From Paraburkholderia phenoliruptrix (GTDB lineage: Bacteria; Pseudomonadota; Gammaproteobacteria; Burkholderiales; Burkholderiaceae), in NCBI RefSeq assembly GCF_902859825.1, contig NZ_CADIKB010000004.1, positions 124,001-188,000 of the forward strand: a stretch of DNA of 64,000 bases, given 5' to 3'. The position numbers and the translations under genes are program-made. The notes under the pieces are model-generated. The model was not told the DNA's origin. It did not search any database and saw only the letters and a list, made by a program, of their open reading frames with translations. This document shows, piece by piece, positions 34,141 to 45,095 of this stretch (position 1 is its first letter; each line of letters starts with the position of its first letter).

Positions 34141-36021
34141 TCATGCTACTGGCGATGCTGCCGTGCCGCTATCCGGGCTTGCCGCAGCCTTAAGTTCAGC
34201 ATGATCCGTGCCGTTATGGGAAGGCTGCCCCGTCGCCCGCGCCATCGCCTGTTCGTGCTTCATCAGGTTGAGGCCCGTGTTGACGAGCGCCACGTGCGAG
34301 AACGCCTGCGGGAAGTTGCCGACGAGGCGCTTTTGCGCCGGGTCGTATTCCTCCGCTAGCAGCCCCACGTCGTTGCAGAGGCCGAGCAGCCGCTCGTACA
34401 TGGCGATAGCCTCGTCGAGACGGCCCTGCAACGCCAGGTTATCCACCATCCAGAACGAACAAGCGAGAAACGTGCCTTCCCCGGGCGGCAGGCCGTCGTC
34501 GAATTCGGTGGTGCGGTAGCGCATCACAAAGCCGTCGTGCATCAAGTCCCGCTCGATCGCCTCCACGGTGCCCTTGACGCGCGGATCATGCGGCGGCAGG
34601 AAGCCGACGAGCGGCAGCAGCAGCACGCTGGCGTCGAGCTGGTCGCTGCCGTAAGCCTGAGAAAACGCATGACGCGAAGGATTCCACGCCTTCTCGCAGA
34701 CTTCCGCGTGGATCTGCGCGCGGATGGCGCGCCATTCGTCGAGCGGCCCTTCCAGATTGAACATTTCCGCTGATGCCAGCGCGCGGTCGAACGCGACCCA
34801 CGCCATGACCTTCGAGAAAGTGAAATGCTGACGGCCGCCGCGCGTTTCCCAGATGCCTTCGTCGGGTTGCTGCCAGATGGTGGCGAGGTGGCGCAGCAAC
34901 TCGCGTTGCACGTTCCACGCCGTGTCGTCCGCCTGCAGGCCGCCCACCCGCGCGAGATGCAGCGCGTTCATCACTTCGCCGTAGACGTCCAGCTGACGCT
35001 GGCCGACCGCGTTGTTGCCGATGCGCACCGGCTTCGCGCCGCAATAGCCCGGCAGCCAGTCCACCTCGGACTCGGGCAGGCGCCGCTCGCCGGCGAGCCC
35101 ATACATGATCTGCAACTGGTCGGGCGCGCCCGCCATCACGCGGCCGAGCCAGCTGCGCCAGGCGCGCGCCTCGTCGTAGTAACCGCCGCGCATCAGCGCG
35201 AGCAGCGTGATGGTGGCGTCGCGCAGCCAGCAGTAGCGGTAGTCCCAGTTGCGCGTGCCGCCCAGCTGTTCCGGCAGCGACGTGGTGGGCGCCGCGACGA
35301 TGCCGCCCGTCGGCTCATACGCGAGCGCCCGCAGCGTGATCAGCGAGCGGCGGATCGGCTCCGCCCATCTTCCTTCGATGGTGCCGCGCGCTGTCCATTC
35401 GAGCCAGTGATTCTCCGTGCGCGCGAGCGCCGTATGCGGATCTCGCGCAGGCGGCAGCCGCAGATGCGAGGCTGCATAAGCAAGCGAAAAGGGCACGCGC
35501 TCGCCTTCGCCGACAGTGAATTCGGCGACCGTTTTCATGTTCTCGCCGCGCAGTTCGACGGGCGTGCGCAGCACGGCGTTATCCGGACCGACAATCGCGC
35601 GGATGCCACTCTCGTGTTTCAGCCGGTCCACCCAGGGAATGGAAAAGCCGTAGTCGAAGCGCAGCACGAGCTCCATCTTCATGCGCACGGTGCCGCGCTT
35701 GCCGAGCACGATGCGCACCATTTCCGACCAGCCGTTGCCCGGCGGCATGAAGTCGACGAGCGTGACGGCGCCGTCCGCCGTTTCGAAGTCCGTTTCGAGG
35801 ATCAGCGTTTCGCCGCGATAACGGCGCGTGATTCTGGCGGGCGTGTCCGTGTCGGGGCAGATCAGCCAGCGGCCGTGCTCCGGCGTACCGAGCAGCGCGG
35901 CAAAGCAGGCGCCGGAGTCGAAGCGCGGCCAGCAGAGCCAGTCGACGGAACCTTCGCGGGAGACGAGCGCGGCCGTGTGGCCGTCGCCGATGAGCGCATA
36001 GTCTTCGATGAGTGCGGGCAT
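34141..36021 (-). CDS. Glycoside hydrolase family 15 protein (glucoamylase/trehalase-like)
   Basis: A 626-residue cytosolic enzyme starting at ATG 36021 (MPALIEDYALIGDGHTAALV). The N-terminal beta-sandwich (SREGSVDWLCWPRFDSGACF) and the (alpha/alpha)6 barrel are both visible: TSLPEQLGGTRNWDYRYCWL with the RDATITLLALM repeat, then RRLPESEVDWLPGYCGAKPV. This architecture is typical of bacterial GH15 proteins, which hydrolyse alpha-glucans or trehalose. A second acidic cluster near PGEGTFLACSFWMVDNLALQ is the other likely catalytic region. No trehalose or glycogen gene is adjacent, so the substrate is open. Confidence 0.9.
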   Translation of the reverse strand: MPALIEDYALIGDGHTAALVSREGSVDWLCWPRFDSGACFAALLGTPEHGRWLICPDTDTPARITRRYRGETLILETDFETADGAVTLVDFMPPGNGWSEMVRIVLGKRGTVRMKMELVLRFDYGFSIPWVDRLKHESGIRAIVGPDNAVLRTPVELRGENMKTVAEFTVGEGERVPFSLAYAASHLRLPPARDPHTALARTENHWLEWTARGTIEGRWAEPIRRSLITLRALAYEPTGGIVAAPTTSLPEQLGGTRNWDYRYCWLRDATITLLALMRGGYYDEARAWRSWLGRVMAGAPDQLQIMYGLAGERRLPESEVDWLPGYCGAKPVRIGNNAVGQRQLDVYGEVMNALHLARVGGLQADDTAWNVQRELLRHLATIWQQPDEGIWETRGGRQHFTFSKVMAWVAFDRALASAEMFNLEGPLDEWRAIRAQIHAEVCEKAWNPSRHAFSQAYGSDQLDASVLLLPLVGFLPPHDPRVKGTVEAIERDLMHDGFVMRYRTTEFDDGLPPGEGTFLACSFWMVDNLALQGRLDEAIAMYERLLGLCNDVGLLAEEYDPAQKRLVGNFPQAFSHVALVNTGLNLMKHEQAMARATGQPSHNGTDHAELKAAASPDSGTAASPVA

Positions 36022-36154
36022 GGCCGTGCGTATCAATACCTGAGGGACATTTCGGTAGCGGGCTCGGCGAAATCCGCCAGGCCCCATGGGTTGTTTTGTC
36101 GGGACTCGCGCGATGCCGTTTGGTTCACCACCACACAATGCGGCAAAACGCGGG

Positions 36155-36182
36155 TTGTAATTGTCAAATTGGTGCCTACAAT
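36155..36182 (+). promoter_or_regulatory. Sigma-70 promoter of the 81-residue protein gene
   Basis: TTGTAA (36155-36160), 16-base spacer and TACAAT (36177-36182). Transcription would begin near 36189, giving a leader of about 80 bases. Confidence 0.6.
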
Positions 36183-36209
36183 CAGTAATCCAGCCGACGC
36201 CTAAAACTT

Positions 36210-36227
36210 CCGGGTTTGCGAACCCGG
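36210..36227 (+). promoter_or_regulatory. Hairpin in the 5' leader of the 81-residue protein gene
   Basis: CCGGGTT-TGCG-AACCCGG is a perfect 7-bp stem with a tetraloop, 43 bases before the start codon. It lacks a T-run, so it is more likely a stability or translation element than a terminator. Confidence 0.5.
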
Positions 36228-36270
36228 CTCACTCATCGCGCATGCACACGCCGTTTGGAGGACGAAAGCC

Positions 36271-36516
36271 ATGCTGAATCCGTCAAAATCCGACTGCATC
36301 ACGATTCTCTCCGCCGCGAGCGAACTCGCGGACGACTCCATGCTTCCGCTCGATCATGGGCGCCTCGGTCTCACGCTTAACGGCATGCAGGCGGCCGCGA
36401 GCTTTCTGATCGAACGCGCGTGCTTCCGGCGCTATCAGGAAGGTGACGGCCATTATGCCGTCGGCGCGCTGTCGTTGCAGGGGCGTTGGCGCCTGGAACA
36501 GCTTTCGAACGGCTGA
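36271..36516 (+). CDS. Small hypothetical protein (81 residues)
   Basis: A protein of 81 residues starting at ATG 36271 behind a strong GGAGGA. It has no signal peptide and no transmembrane segment. The recognisable stretch is DDSMLPLDHGRLGLTLNGMQ followed by a helix containing ERACFRRYQEGDGHYAVGAL. I do not recognise the family. The upstream promoter, leader hairpin and good ribosome binding site support expression. Composition is normal for the region. Confidence 0.7.
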   Translation: MLNPSKSDCITILSAASELADDSMLPLDHGRLGLTLNGMQAAASFLIERACFRRYQEGDGHYAVGALSLQGRWRLEQLSNG

Positions 36517-36767
36517 CCCCGGCGCTTGCCGCAAGGGCGCGCGGATCCGGGGCCGAGCCCGGATGCGATGTGCCGTCTGAACCTATGGTATCTCTCGCGA
36601 ACGCGCAGCAATGACCGGCACGCTTGTGCCGGCGAGCATCTGCGTGCGAGTTCTTTCGTCCATCCCTTCTTCACTGCCGCGCACTTCGCGCGCCGCGGCG
36701 CACCTGCGGCAAGCTGATCCGCAGCATTCACGCCTCGTTACCGACGACCCAACGCCGACCCAACGCC

Positions 36768-36803
36768 GACGGCAGCCGGGCTGTCCTGCGCCCGGCTGCC
36801 GTC
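36768..36803 (-). terminator. Long hairpin abutting the DUF3096 stop codon
   Basis: GACGGCAGCCGGG and CCCGGCTGCCGTC form a perfect 13-bp stem with a 10-base loop, one base beyond the DUF3096 stop. No T-tract follows on the minus strand. Two 11-base repeats (CGACCCAACGC) lie next to it at about 36746-36767. Confidence 0.6.
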
Positions 36804-36804
36804 G

Positions 36805-36957
36805 TCAGAAGTGCGACGAGCCCATGCCGAAAATGCCGATGATCCCGATGATGATCAGATAAAGCGCGACGATGTAATTCAACAGACGCGGCATGACGAG
36901 AATCAGAATGCCGGCAATCAACGAAACCAGCGGACCCAGGCTGAGTGTGATGTTCAT
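36805..36957 (-). CDS. DUF3096 small membrane protein
   Basis: A 50-residue protein starting at ATG 36957 behind CGGAGTC: MNITLSLGPLVSLIAGILIL and a second helix, LLNYIVALYLIIIGIIGIFG. This is the two-helix DUF3096 family, found in many Proteobacteria, function unknown. It is complete; the very hydrophobic sequence and short loop VMPRL fit an inner-membrane hairpin. A long hairpin follows the stop immediately. Confidence 0.88.
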   Translation of the reverse strand: MNITLSLGPLVSLIAGILILVMPRLLNYIVALYLIIIGIIGIFGMGSSHF

Positions 36958-37220
36958 GAAGACTCCGTAGTGGTGAGACGCGGTGAGAAAAGTGCAGGCG
37001 GGGCTGCTTATTGCTACCGAGGTTGCTACCGAGGCAACTGCCATGCCGCCGGCCGGCCGTCGCGCGACCGGCTCGCTGCCGCAGCGCCGCCTGCTTCACT
37101 GCATGATCCGTTGCAACGCTTTTATACTTGCTCGACAAGAACAACGCTCGAGCGCCGCGCGGCAGACCAGAGGCACGATTACAACCGCTTTACGCCATTT
37201 ATTCCTGTAGAGGAGGTCGT

Positions 37221-38537
37221 ATGCTTCGTCGTCACCGGGCCGCTGTGCATGCCGCGCGAGGTTTTAACCGGTCTTCTTCGTATTTCGACGCTGATTCCAT
37301 TTCACGGCGTGCGCGCATGGTCATTCGCATGCACGCCGCCCGCTCGATCATAAAAGGTTTCGCGCTCATGGTCTCGATTGTCGCTTCGCCCGCGTTTGCG
37401 CAAGATGCCGGTGCCGGCTCCGGTGCCGTTCCCGCCGACGGCGTCTACGACATGCTGGTCGGCACGTATACCGGCGGCAAGAGCGAAGGCTTGTACGTCT
37501 ATCGCTTCGACACGAAGACGGGCGACGCCACGCGCGTGTCGGTCGCGCAGACGGTGAACCCGTCGTATCTGGTGGTGAGCCGCGACCGCCGCTTCGTCTA
37601 CGCGGTCAACGAGTTGCCCGGCGACAACGGGCCGGCGAGCCAGCGCGGCGGCGTCAGCGCATTCCGCTTCGACGCCGCGAGCGGCCAGTTGAGCTTCCTC
37701 AACAAGGTTTCCGCCGACGGCAACGACCCGTGCTACCTGAGCCTTTCGCCGGACGGCAAATATCTGCTCGTCGCGAATTATTCGGTGGCGGCCGATCCCG
37801 GCGGCAGCTTCGCCGTGCTTCCCGTGCAGGCCGACGGCCAGTTGGGTGCGTCGGTGCTGACCGTGCATCACGAAGGCGGCGGTCCGGTGAAGGGGCGCCA
37901 GGACAATTCGCACGTGCACTCCACCGTGTTTTCTCCCGACGGGCACTATCTCTTCGCGCAGGATCTCGGGGCCGACAAGCTGTACTCGTACCGCTATACG
38001 CCAGACGGCAGCCGCGGCCTGTTCGGCCCGACCGACTGGCGCTACACCCAGGAGAAGCCGGGCACGGGCCCGCGGCACCTCGTGTTCGGCGCCGACGGCA
38101 AACACGCCTATCTCACGAGCGAACTCGCCGCAACCGTCAGCACGCTTGACTACGCCGACGGCAAGCTCACGCAGGTTCAAACCATTTCGCTGACCGAGCC
38201 CGGCTTCAAGGGCAAGGTGGGCGCGGCGGCGATTCATCTGTCGCCGGACGGGCGGTTTCTCTACGCCACGAACCGCGGCGACGCGAACGAGATCGTGATC
38301 TTTTCCGTCGATCCCGCCAATGGGCATCTCCGGAAGATCGGGCATCAATCGAGTCTCGGCAAAGCGCCGCGCGAGTTTGCGATCGATCCGACCGGCAAGT
38401 GGCTGATCGTCGGCAATCAGAACAGCGATTCGGTGTATGTGTTCAGGCGCAATGAGCAAAGCGGTTTGCTCGAAGCGAATCCAAAGCGCATCGAGATCGG
38501 CTCGCCGGTGGACTTCAAGCTGGTGTCGCCGTCGTAA
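37221..38537 (+). CDS. Exported beta-propeller lactonase family protein (6-phosphogluconolactonase-like)
   Basis: A 438-residue protein. ATG 37221 is preceded by a perfect GAGGAGGT, giving a long N-terminus with a hydrophobic signal near IIKGFALMVSIVASPAFAQD; an internal ATG at 37317 would give a more usual signal peptide. The mature part is a seven-bladed propeller of the YbhE/Pgl type, with repeats such as PSYLVVSRDRRFVYAVNELP, DPCYLSLSPDGKYLLVANYS and AAIHLSPDGRFLYATNRGDA. Periplasmic location argues against a sugar-phosphate substrate, so another lactone is likely. A strong terminator follows. Confidence 0.88.
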   Translation: MLRRHRAAVHAARGFNRSSSYFDADSISRRARMVIRMHAARSIIKGFALMVSIVASPAFAQDAGAGSGAVPADGVYDMLVGTYTGGKSEGLYVYRFDTKTGDATRVSVAQTVNPSYLVVSRDRRFVYAVNELPGDNGPASQRGGVSAFRFDAASGQLSFLNKVSADGNDPCYLSLSPDGKYLLVANYSVAADPGGSFAVLPVQADGQLGASVLTVHHEGGGPVKGRQDNSHVHSTVFSPDGHYLFAQDLGADKLYSYRYTPDGSRGLFGPTDWRYTQEKPGTGPRHLVFGADGKHAYLTSELAATVSTLDYADGKLTQVQTISLTEPGFKGKVGAAAIHLSPDGRFLYATNRGDANEIVIFSVDPANGHLRKIGHQSSLGKAPREFAIDPTGKWLIVGNQNSDSVYVFRRNEQSGLLEANPKRIEIGSPVDFKLVSPS

Positions 38538-38560
38538 GCGAGGGTTGAGCTTGCCGAATG

Positions 38561-38591
38561 AACAACGGGCCGCGTTTTGCGGCCCGTTGTT
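38561..38591 (+). terminator. Terminator after the lactonase-like gene
   Basis: AACAACGGGCCGC / GCGGCCCGTTGTT, a perfect 13-bp stem with loop GTTTT, followed by TTTCG. Confidence 0.9.
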
Positions 38592-38760
38592 TTTCGCGGT
38601 TGCGTGGCTGGCGAAGCTGCTAGGCTCGGCTCGCGTGGCTGGCGCGGTGAGTGAGGCTGTTGCGCTTCGCCTGCCTCGCGTGCTGAATGCGACGAGTGCT
38701 GCGCCGGCACGCGAGTCGACCTGAACGCGCGTCGAGCCGCATGTCGAGCCCGCCCGCAGA

Positions 38761-41700
38761 CTACTCCGCAGGCCCAGGCGCCAGCACCTCGCGGCTGCCG
38801 TTAATCCCCATTGCCGACACGAGCCCCGCCGTCTCCATCTGCTCGACGAGACGCGCCGCGCGGTTATAGCCGATGCGCAACTGCCGCTGCACCGACGAGA
38901 TCGACGCGCGCCGCGTGCGCACCACAAACGCCACGGCTTCGTCGTAAAGCGGGTCGGCTTCGGCATCGGGCGACTCGCCGAACAGATCCTGCGCGGCGCT
39001 ACCCTCGGCGGCCGGACCGTCGAGGATGCCTTCCTCGTATTGCGGCTCGCCGAACTGCTTCAGATACTCGACGATCGCGTGCACTTCCTCGTCCGCGACG
39101 AACGCGCCGTGCACGCGCTGCGGGTAGCCCGTGCCGGGCGGCAGGAACAGCATGTCGCCCTGGCCGAGCAGCGACTCCGCGCCCATCTGGTCGAGAATCG
39201 TGCGCGAGTCGATCTTCGACGATACCTGGAAGGCGACGCGCGTCGGAATATTGGCCTTGATGAGCCCGGTGATCACGTCCACCGAGGGCCGCTGCGTCGC
39301 CAGAATCAGGTGAATGCCGGCCGCGCGCGCCTTCTGCGCGAGCCGCGCGATCAGTTCCTCGATCTTCTTGCCGGCCACCATCATCAGGTCGGCCAGTTCG
39401 TCGATCACGACGACGATGAGGGGCAGTGGCGCGAGCGGCTCGGGCGCTTCCGGCGTCAGAGAAAACGGATTGCCCAGCTTCTTGCCTTTCGCTTCCGTAT
39501 CCCGAATTTTCTGATTGAAGCCTGCGAGATTGCGCACGCCGACGGCGGACATCAGCCGATAGCGCTTTTCCATTTCGCCGACGCACCAGTTGAGCGCATT
39601 CGCGGCGAGCTTCATGTCCGTGACGACGGGCGCGAGCAGGTGCGGAATGCCCTCGTAGACCGACAGCTCGAGCATTTTCGGGTCGATCATGATGAGGCGC
39701 ACTTCCTCGGGCGTCGCCTTGAAGAGCAGCGAGCAGATCATCGCATTGATCGCCACCGACTTGCCCGAACCGGTCGTGCCCGCGACCAGCATATGCGGCG
39801 CCTTGGCGAGGTCGGCGACAACCGGATGCCCGGTGATGTCCTTGCCCATCGCCAGCGTCAATTGCGAATGCGAGTTCTGATAGACGCTCGCCTCCAGAAT
39901 TTCGGAGAGGCGAATGGTCTGGCGCTTCGCGTTCGGCAATTCAAGACCCATGCAGGTCTTGCCGGGAATCGTTTCGACGACGCGGATCGACGTGAGGCCG
40001 AGGCCGCGCGACAGATCCTTCATCAGGCCGACGATCTGGCTGCCGCGCACGCCCAGCGCCGGTTCCACTTCGAAGCGGGTGATGACCGGACCGGCCGACG
40101 CGCCGACCACCGTCACCGGAACCTTGAACTCCTGCAGCCGCTGTTCGATCAGGAGGCCGGTTTCGATGAGCTTTTCCTCGGAGACCGGCTCGACATGGGT
40201 GTCTGCGGGCGCGAGCAGATCGAGCGTGGGCAGTTCCACCATGGAAGCCGCCGGCGCATGAAACTCGAAGCCGTTGGTCGGGCCGTGACCGCGCAGCGGC
40301 GCGCGCTGCGCGGCGGGTTCGGGCGCTGGGTCGGATTGGGGCTCGGAATTCGATGGTGCGCAAGCCTCAGCCGGCGAGACTGGGAGCGCTGCGGGTGCAA
40401 CCGGGGGCGGTTGGACGGGGGAAACCGTCGGCGCAGCAGGGAAGTCGGCTTGCTCGCGCGGTTCGGCATGGCCCGGCGCGTGCGCTTGCGGCCCGAGACC
40501 CGGGAAACGGACCACGTTCGACGATGCCGGCGGCGTGGCGCCTCGCGTCGGCGCGGCCGCGAGACCGGCCGCCGCGGGGCCGTCGCTGTCGGCGGACGGC
40601 GCTTCGGCATCCGCGAGGGCAGGCGGCAGCGGCAGCTCGCTGTTGGCCGGCAATGACGACGCGGCTGCGCTTGCGGCCGCAGTTGTGTTGGCGCCGGCGG
40701 CGTGGGACATCGGCGGGTCGTTATCCGATGCCGTGAACTGCCGCTCGTCCACGGGCGGCGCGGCTGATATTTCGGCTTGCGGATCGCGGCGCAAAATGCC
40801 ATCGGGGGCAGCGCTAGCGACATCGCGCTCGTCTTCCTGCGGCTCTTCCGACCCTGCAGCCCCATCTTCTTCCCACGGCGGTGTCTGCGACGGCGCGTCC
40901 GTTTGCTCAAACCGGCTCGCGAAGATTCCGAACGGGGTGCGAGCCAATGTCGGTGTGGCGCCGTGCGCCGTTGCACTGTCCGCCGATGTGACCGTCGGTG
41001 CGGGCACCGACGCGGGCTCGGACGCAGCGGCTGCGGCCGGTTCCGCGGTGTCGGTCACCGTTTGCGCAGCGGGCGCAATCATGGCCGGTGCGGCGGGAGT
41101 CGGCGCGCCGGGCGTCGCATGAGTTGCGGCTGTATCCGTCAACGCGCCGGTCGGCCGTTGAATTACGGGCGGCTCCATCGGCCATTGGGCAACGGGTTCC
41201 GCTCGGCTTGCCGCTGACGGCTGTGGCTCGCTCACCAACGCTGTGTGATCTGGTGTTTCGACAGCCGGGTGCGGCGACGTTCCGCCCGGCGCTGAAGGCG
41301 CAGATTCAACAGTCGGCGCAACCGGAGCGTGAGCGGCATCATGGCCCACGGCTTGATGCTTCGCCGTTTCGTCAGCCGCCGCATCCCTGTCCGGCGTTGG
41401 CGCCGCGACCGCGCCGCTGGGCCCGGCCATCTCGCTGGCAACGCCGGCCGCATCCGATGGCGCCACGCTCACGCCCGCGATCTTCCCGCCTTCCGCGCTG
41501 GTGCTGCGCGCGAGGCTGACACCGGCGATATCCGTCCAACGCGCAGCGTTTTCCGCAATGCTGCGCAGCGTTTCCTGCACGCTGGCGGGCGGCGTGACTT
41601 TCTCCGCGGCCGCCATAGGCCGCGTATAACTTGGCGCCGGCGAGGATGGACGACGGGCGCCCGAGGTCATGGCGGTCGCGTTGTTTGCACCCGAAGCAGA

Positions 41701-42894
41701 CGGCAAGCCCTGTGCGGACGATGCCGCGCGATTGAAGGGCATGGCAGCACGGTTGGCTGCAGGACGTCCATGAACGGCCGCGCCCGCGGGCGTCGCGCCA
41801 GTTGCCGCGCCGGCGCCGCTTCCGGACGCGGCATGAGCCGCTTTAGCGCCCGTTCCCACAGCACCGGCGGCGACTCCCGCAGCGCCCACAGCAATGCCCG
41901 CCGATCCACCGTGGCCTCGCTCACGAGTCGCGCGGCCGACAGCGGGCGAGCCGGCTCCGCCAGCACCGGCTTTCGCTGGCGCCCGTGCGGGGGACACGCC
42001 CGTCCGCGGATTCGTCTCGCGCAGCCATCCCGCCGGTGCGACGGGTTCGGCCGGCGCCCATGTCGATTTGCCGGCGCCGGACCCATGCATAGGGGCAGGC
42101 GGCGGTGTCTGCCGCACGGGCGTCGCGCTACCCGTGCGCAAAACCGGCTCGACCTGCGAAGGCCGGGCGCGCGTCGCATTTCGCCCGGCGTGCCCGCCTT
42201 GCGCCGCCGCCCGGGTTGCGCTCTCGCGGGCGGCCGTATCGCGGGGCGCCGTATCGCGGGGCGCCGTCTCGCGGCCCGCAGCCGCTGCCGCCGCGCCGCC
42301 GAAACCCGCACTCAGCCCAGCGCCGTGATGGGCGCCCGCACCGGCACCACCCGCAGCGCGTCCTTTGACAGGCGGCCGCCAGACAGTCGGCCGCGCATAG
42401 CGACCCTTGCTTTTGGGCGCCATCGTGTTGATCGGGCTGGAGATGCGTGGCGGCGCGGCGTCGTCGACGCTGCGATGGCGGCGTGCCTCGTCGTCGCGCC
42501 TCGCGAGACCGCGCGAAGCCAGTCCGAGACCGAACGCGCCGTCGGCCCAGAGCAGAAATTCGCGCCAGCGAAAGCCGATCAGCCACGGCAGGCTGACGAC
42601 GAAGAGCGCGAGCGCCGCGAGCGGCGTGCCGATAGGGCCGAGCAGATGGCCGAGCGCCGCCGCGAGCGCGTGGCCGATTGCATTGCCGCCGCCGGCCGCG
42701 CCGCTCAGCGACGCTTCGAGCGTGCAGCTTGCCAGCATCGCGCAGACGAAGCCGAGCCACAGCCGGATGGTGCCCGGGCCGCGCAAACCGGCGCCGCCCG
42801 GCAGCATCGACTTGATGAGCCGCCAGATGAGAGGAATGAACCAGACGGCCGACCCGCCGAACCAGCCGAAAACTACCGTGTGCATACTAGACAT
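38761..42894 (-). CDS. ftsK: DNA translocase FtsK with very long Ala/Pro-rich linker
   Basis: FtsK pumps DNA at the division septum and activates chromosome dimer resolution. The product is about 1377 residues from ATG 42894 ([20 protein letters not shown]). Residues about 1-150 hold the membrane segment, about 150-885 a low-complexity Ala/Pro/Gly/Ser/Thr linker, then the alpha domain (LPTLDLL). The motor has Walker A GTTGSGKS near residue 1040 and Walker [13 protein letters not shown]. The C-terminal gamma winged helix ([20 protein letters not shown]) recognises KOPS. A TTG at 42915 is an alternative start. Burkholderiaceae usually carry a second, shorter FtsK; this looks like the long form. 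Confidence 0.95.
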   Translation of the reverse strand: MSSMHTVVFGWFGGSAVWFIPLIWRLIKSMLPGGAGLRGPGTIRLWLGFVCAMLASCTLEASLSGAAGGGNAIGHALAAALGHLLGPIGTPLAALALFVVSLPWLIGFRWREFLLWADGAFGLGLASRGLARRDDEARRHRSVDDAAPPRISSPINTMAPKSKGRYARPTVWRPPVKGRAAGGAGAGAHHGAGLSAGFGGAAAAAAGRETAPRDTAPRDTAARESATRAAAQGGHAGRNATRARPSQVEPVLRTGSATPVRQTPPPAPMHGSGAGKSTWAPAEPVAPAGWLRETNPRTGVSPARAPAKAGAGGAGSPAVGRATRERGHGGSAGIAVGAAGVAAGAVGTGAKAAHAASGSGAGAATGATPAGAAVHGRPAANRAAMPFNRAASSAQGLPSASGANNATAMTSGARRPSSPAPSYTRPMAAAEKVTPPASVQETLRSIAENAARWTDIAGVSLARSTSAEGGKIAGVSVAPSDAAGVASEMAGPSGAVAAPTPDRDAAADETAKHQAVGHDAAHAPVAPTVESAPSAPGGTSPHPAVETPDHTALVSEPQPSAASRAEPVAQWPMEPPVIQRPTGALTDTAATHATPGAPTPAAPAMIAPAAQTVTDTAEPAAAAASEPASVPAPTVTSADSATAHGATPTLARTPFGIFASRFEQTDAPSQTPPWEEDGAAGSEEPQEDERDVASAAPDGILRRDPQAEISAAPPVDERQFTASDNDPPMSHAAGANTTAAASAAASSLPANSELPLPPALADAEAPSADSDGPAAAGLAAAPTRGATPPASSNVVRFPGLGPQAHAPGHAEPREQADFPAAPTVSPVQPPPVAPAALPVSPAEACAPSNSEPQSDPAPEPAAQRAPLRGHGPTNGFEFHAPAASMVELPTLDLLAPADTHVEPVSEEKLIETGLLIEQRLQEFKVPVTVVGASAGPVITRFEVEPALGVRGSQIVGLMKDLSRGLGLTSIRVVETIPGKTCMGLELPNAKRQTIRLSEILEASVYQNSHSQLTLAMGKDITGHPVVADLAKAPHMLVAGTTGSGKSVAINAMICSLLFKATPEEVRLIMIDPKMLELSVYEGIPHLLAPVVTDMKLAANALNWCVGEMEKRYRLMSAVGVRNLAGFNQKIRDTEAKGKKLGNPFSLTPEAPEPLAPLPLIVVVIDELADLMMVAGKKIEELIARLAQKARAAGIHLILATQRPSVDVITGLIKANIPTRVAFQVSSKIDSRTILDQMGAESLLGQGDMLFLPPGTGYPQRVHGAFVADEEVHAIVEYLKQFGEPQYEEGILDGPAAEGSAAQDLFGESPDAEADPLYDEAVAFVVRTRRASISSVQRQLRIGYNRAARLVEQMETAGLVSAMGINGSREVLAPGPAE

Positions 42895-43095
42895 CGACGA
42901 ATGACGGATTGGCAAAAACGCAATCCGTCGAGTTTAAACCGGCGAAGCCGAAGGCTCCGAAGGCGGCCGCAAGTATGCCTGCGACCTCGTGCAAAGCGTG
43001 CGGGCGCGCCGGACCATCCGTGTGCCGTTGCGCCTCGCCGCTTGTTTGCGACTCATTCACCACTCATGACCGCTCTTTGACAACCGTTTGACCGC

Positions 43096-43644
43096 TCACT
43101 TGCCACTGTCGCCGCTGCGCTCGAACACGAGCGTATCGCCGTTGTCGAGCACGAGCTGCATCTGCTGCGGCGCGCGCATCTGCACGCCGGTGCGTTCGAT
43201 ATGCGTGAGCGCATTCAGATAGGCGCTCTCGATCTGTCCGCCCGCCGTCGCGCAGGCCATACGCGTGCCGCCCAGTGTGCCGAAGGAGAGCTTGCCGTCC
43301 TTCAGCGCGTACGAGCCCATGTAGCGGTTGCAGCCGGAAAAACCGCTCGCGTGACGCTGGCCGCCGGCCGTCGACAGCGTGAGCGTGATCGGCGCGCCGA
43401 GGTTCGCGAAAGGAACCGTGCGCACCTTGCCGTCCGCCTGTTTCCATGCGGTGAGCGTCCAGCTGGTGTCGTCGAGCAATTGGGTGGCGGCCGGGTTGAA
43501 CGGGTCGGGCGCGGGTGCTTCCGAGTCCGGATGTTTCGGCATCGCGCAGGCGCCGACGAGCACCGCGACGCCGAGCGCGGCGAGGGCCGTGCGCGCGTGG
43601 GGGGCGAGGCGCGCAAGACGTCGCGTGGACAAGCGTGGTTGCAT
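43096..43644 (-). CDS. META/HslJ-domain lipoprotein
   Basis: A 182-residue lipoprotein starting at ATG 43644 (MQPRLSTRRLARLAPHARTA) behind GAGGAA. The lipobox VGAC places the lipidated Cys near residue 33. The rest is a META domain: SWTLTAWKQADGKVRTVPFA, then SGFSGCNRYMGSYALKDGKL, then TRMACATAGGQIESAYLNAL. META domains occur in HslJ and other envelope stress proteins; the exact role is not known. It is divergent from purT. Confidence 0.88.
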   Translation of the reverse strand: MQPRLSTRRLARLAPHARTALAALGVAVLVGACAMPKHPDSEAPAPDPFNPAATQLLDDTSWTLTAWKQADGKVRTVPFANLGAPITLTLSTAGGQRHASGFSGCNRYMGSYALKDGKLSFGTLGGTRMACATAGGQIESAYLNALTHIERTGVQMRAPQQMQLVLDNGDTLVFERSGDSGK

Positions 43645-43784
43645 GGCGTCGTTCCTCTTCAAACTGGCAAAGGCGTAAGGGTAACGCACTCGGCACGCCG
43701 CGCGCGAGCCGCGGCGAGGGGCACGCATGTTAACATCGTGCTCTATCCAATCCCACCCTCATCCGACTTTTATCTGGAGACCCC

Positions 43785-45008
43785 ATGCAGATCGGCCAAC
43801 GGATCGGCACGCCCCTTTCTGAATCCGCCACGCGCGTGATGCTGCTCGGCGCGGGCGAACTCGGCAAGGAAGTGATCATCGCGCTGCAGCGGCTGGGCGT
43901 CGAAGTGATCGCCGTCGACCGTTATCCGAATGCGCCGGGGCACCAGGTCGCGCATCGCTCGCATGTGATCGACATGACCGACCGCGCCGCGCTGCGCGCG
44001 CTCGTCGAACAGGAACGTCCGCATCTGATCGTTCCGGAAATCGAGGCCATTGCCACGGACGCGCTGGCCGCAATAGAAAGCGACGGCATCGCAGAAGTGA
44101 TCCCGACCGCGCGCGCCACGCAGCTCACCATGAACCGCGAGGGCATCCGCCGCCTCGCCGCCGAAGAGCTGGGCTTGCCGACTTCGCCGTACGCATTCGC
44201 CGATTCGCTCGACGAACTGCGCGCCGGCATCGCCCAAGTCGGCTACCCGTGCGTGGTGAAGCCGGTCATGTCGTCCTCGGGCAAGGGGCAGTCGGTGCTG
44301 CGCAGCGAGGCCGACGTTGAACCGGCCTGGCAATACGCCATGGCGGGCGGCCGCGTGAATCATGGCCGCGTGATCGTCGAGGGTTTTATCGACTTCGAAT
44401 ACGAGATCACGCAGTTGACAGTGCGCGCGGTCGCGCCGTCGAACGGCGAGGTCGCCACGTACTTCTGCGATCCGATCGGCCACGTGCAGGTGGCGGGCGA
44501 CTACGTCGAATCGTGGCAGCCGCAGCCGATGAGCCCGCTCGCGCTCGAACGCTCACGCGAAGTCGCCCACAAGGTGACGGCCGCGCTCGGCGGGCGGGGG
44601 CTCTTCGGCGTGGAACTTTTCGTGCGCGGCGATGACGTATGGTTCTCGGAAGTGAGCCCGCGTCCGCACGACACGGGTCTCGTTACGCTGTGCTCGCAGC
44701 GCTTTTCGGAGTTCGAACTGCACGCGCGCGCGATTCTCGGCTTGCCGGTGGATACGTCGCTGCGGGCGCCGGGTGCGTCGGCCGTGATTTACGGCGGGCT
44801 CGAAGAGACCGGCATTGCGTTCGAAGGCGTTGCCGCGGCGCTCGCCGTGCCGGATGCGGATCTGCGGCTTTTCGGCAAGCCGGAGAGCTTCGTCAAGCGG
44901 CGCATGGGCGTGGCGCTCGCCACCGGCGCGAATATCGACGAAGCGCGCTCGCGCGCGAAAGAGGCCGCGGCGGCGGTGCATCCCGTGTCAGGGAAATCGG
45001 CGTCGTGA
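43785..45008 (+). CDS. purT: Formate-dependent phosphoribosylglycinamide formyltransferase
   Basis: PurT makes formyl-GAR from GAR, formate and ATP, the alternative third step of purine synthesis. The 407-residue ATP-grasp protein starts [20 protein letters not shown] behind CTGGAGA. It has the [20 protein letters not shown] loop, [16 protein letters not shown], the ATP-grasp segment [19 protein letters not shown] and [16 protein letters not shown]-like [20 protein letters not shown]. It is complete. Two small envelope-protein genes follow on the same strand. Confidence 0.97.
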   Translation: MQIGQRIGTPLSESATRVMLLGAGELGKEVIIALQRLGVEVIAVDRYPNAPGHQVAHRSHVIDMTDRAALRALVEQERPHLIVPEIEAIATDALAAIESDGIAEVIPTARATQLTMNREGIRRLAAEELGLPTSPYAFADSLDELRAGIAQVGYPCVVKPVMSSSGKGQSVLRSEADVEPAWQYAMAGGRVNHGRVIVEGFIDFEYEITQLTVRAVAPSNGEVATYFCDPIGHVQVAGDYVESWQPQPMSPLALERSREVAHKVTAALGGRGLFGVELFVRGDDVWFSEVSPRPHDTGLVTLCSQRFSEFELHARAILGLPVDTSLRAPGASAVIYGGLEETGIAFEGVAAALAVPDADLRLFGKPESFVKRRMGVALATGANIDEARSRAKEAAAAVHPVSGKSAS

Positions 45009-45095
45009 TGTGGGTGGCGTTTGCCGGCGAGGCGCGCAGTCTGAATGATTCGAGCCCGTCGAACACACCGCGGGCTCATTGAAGTCGAGGTAGGT

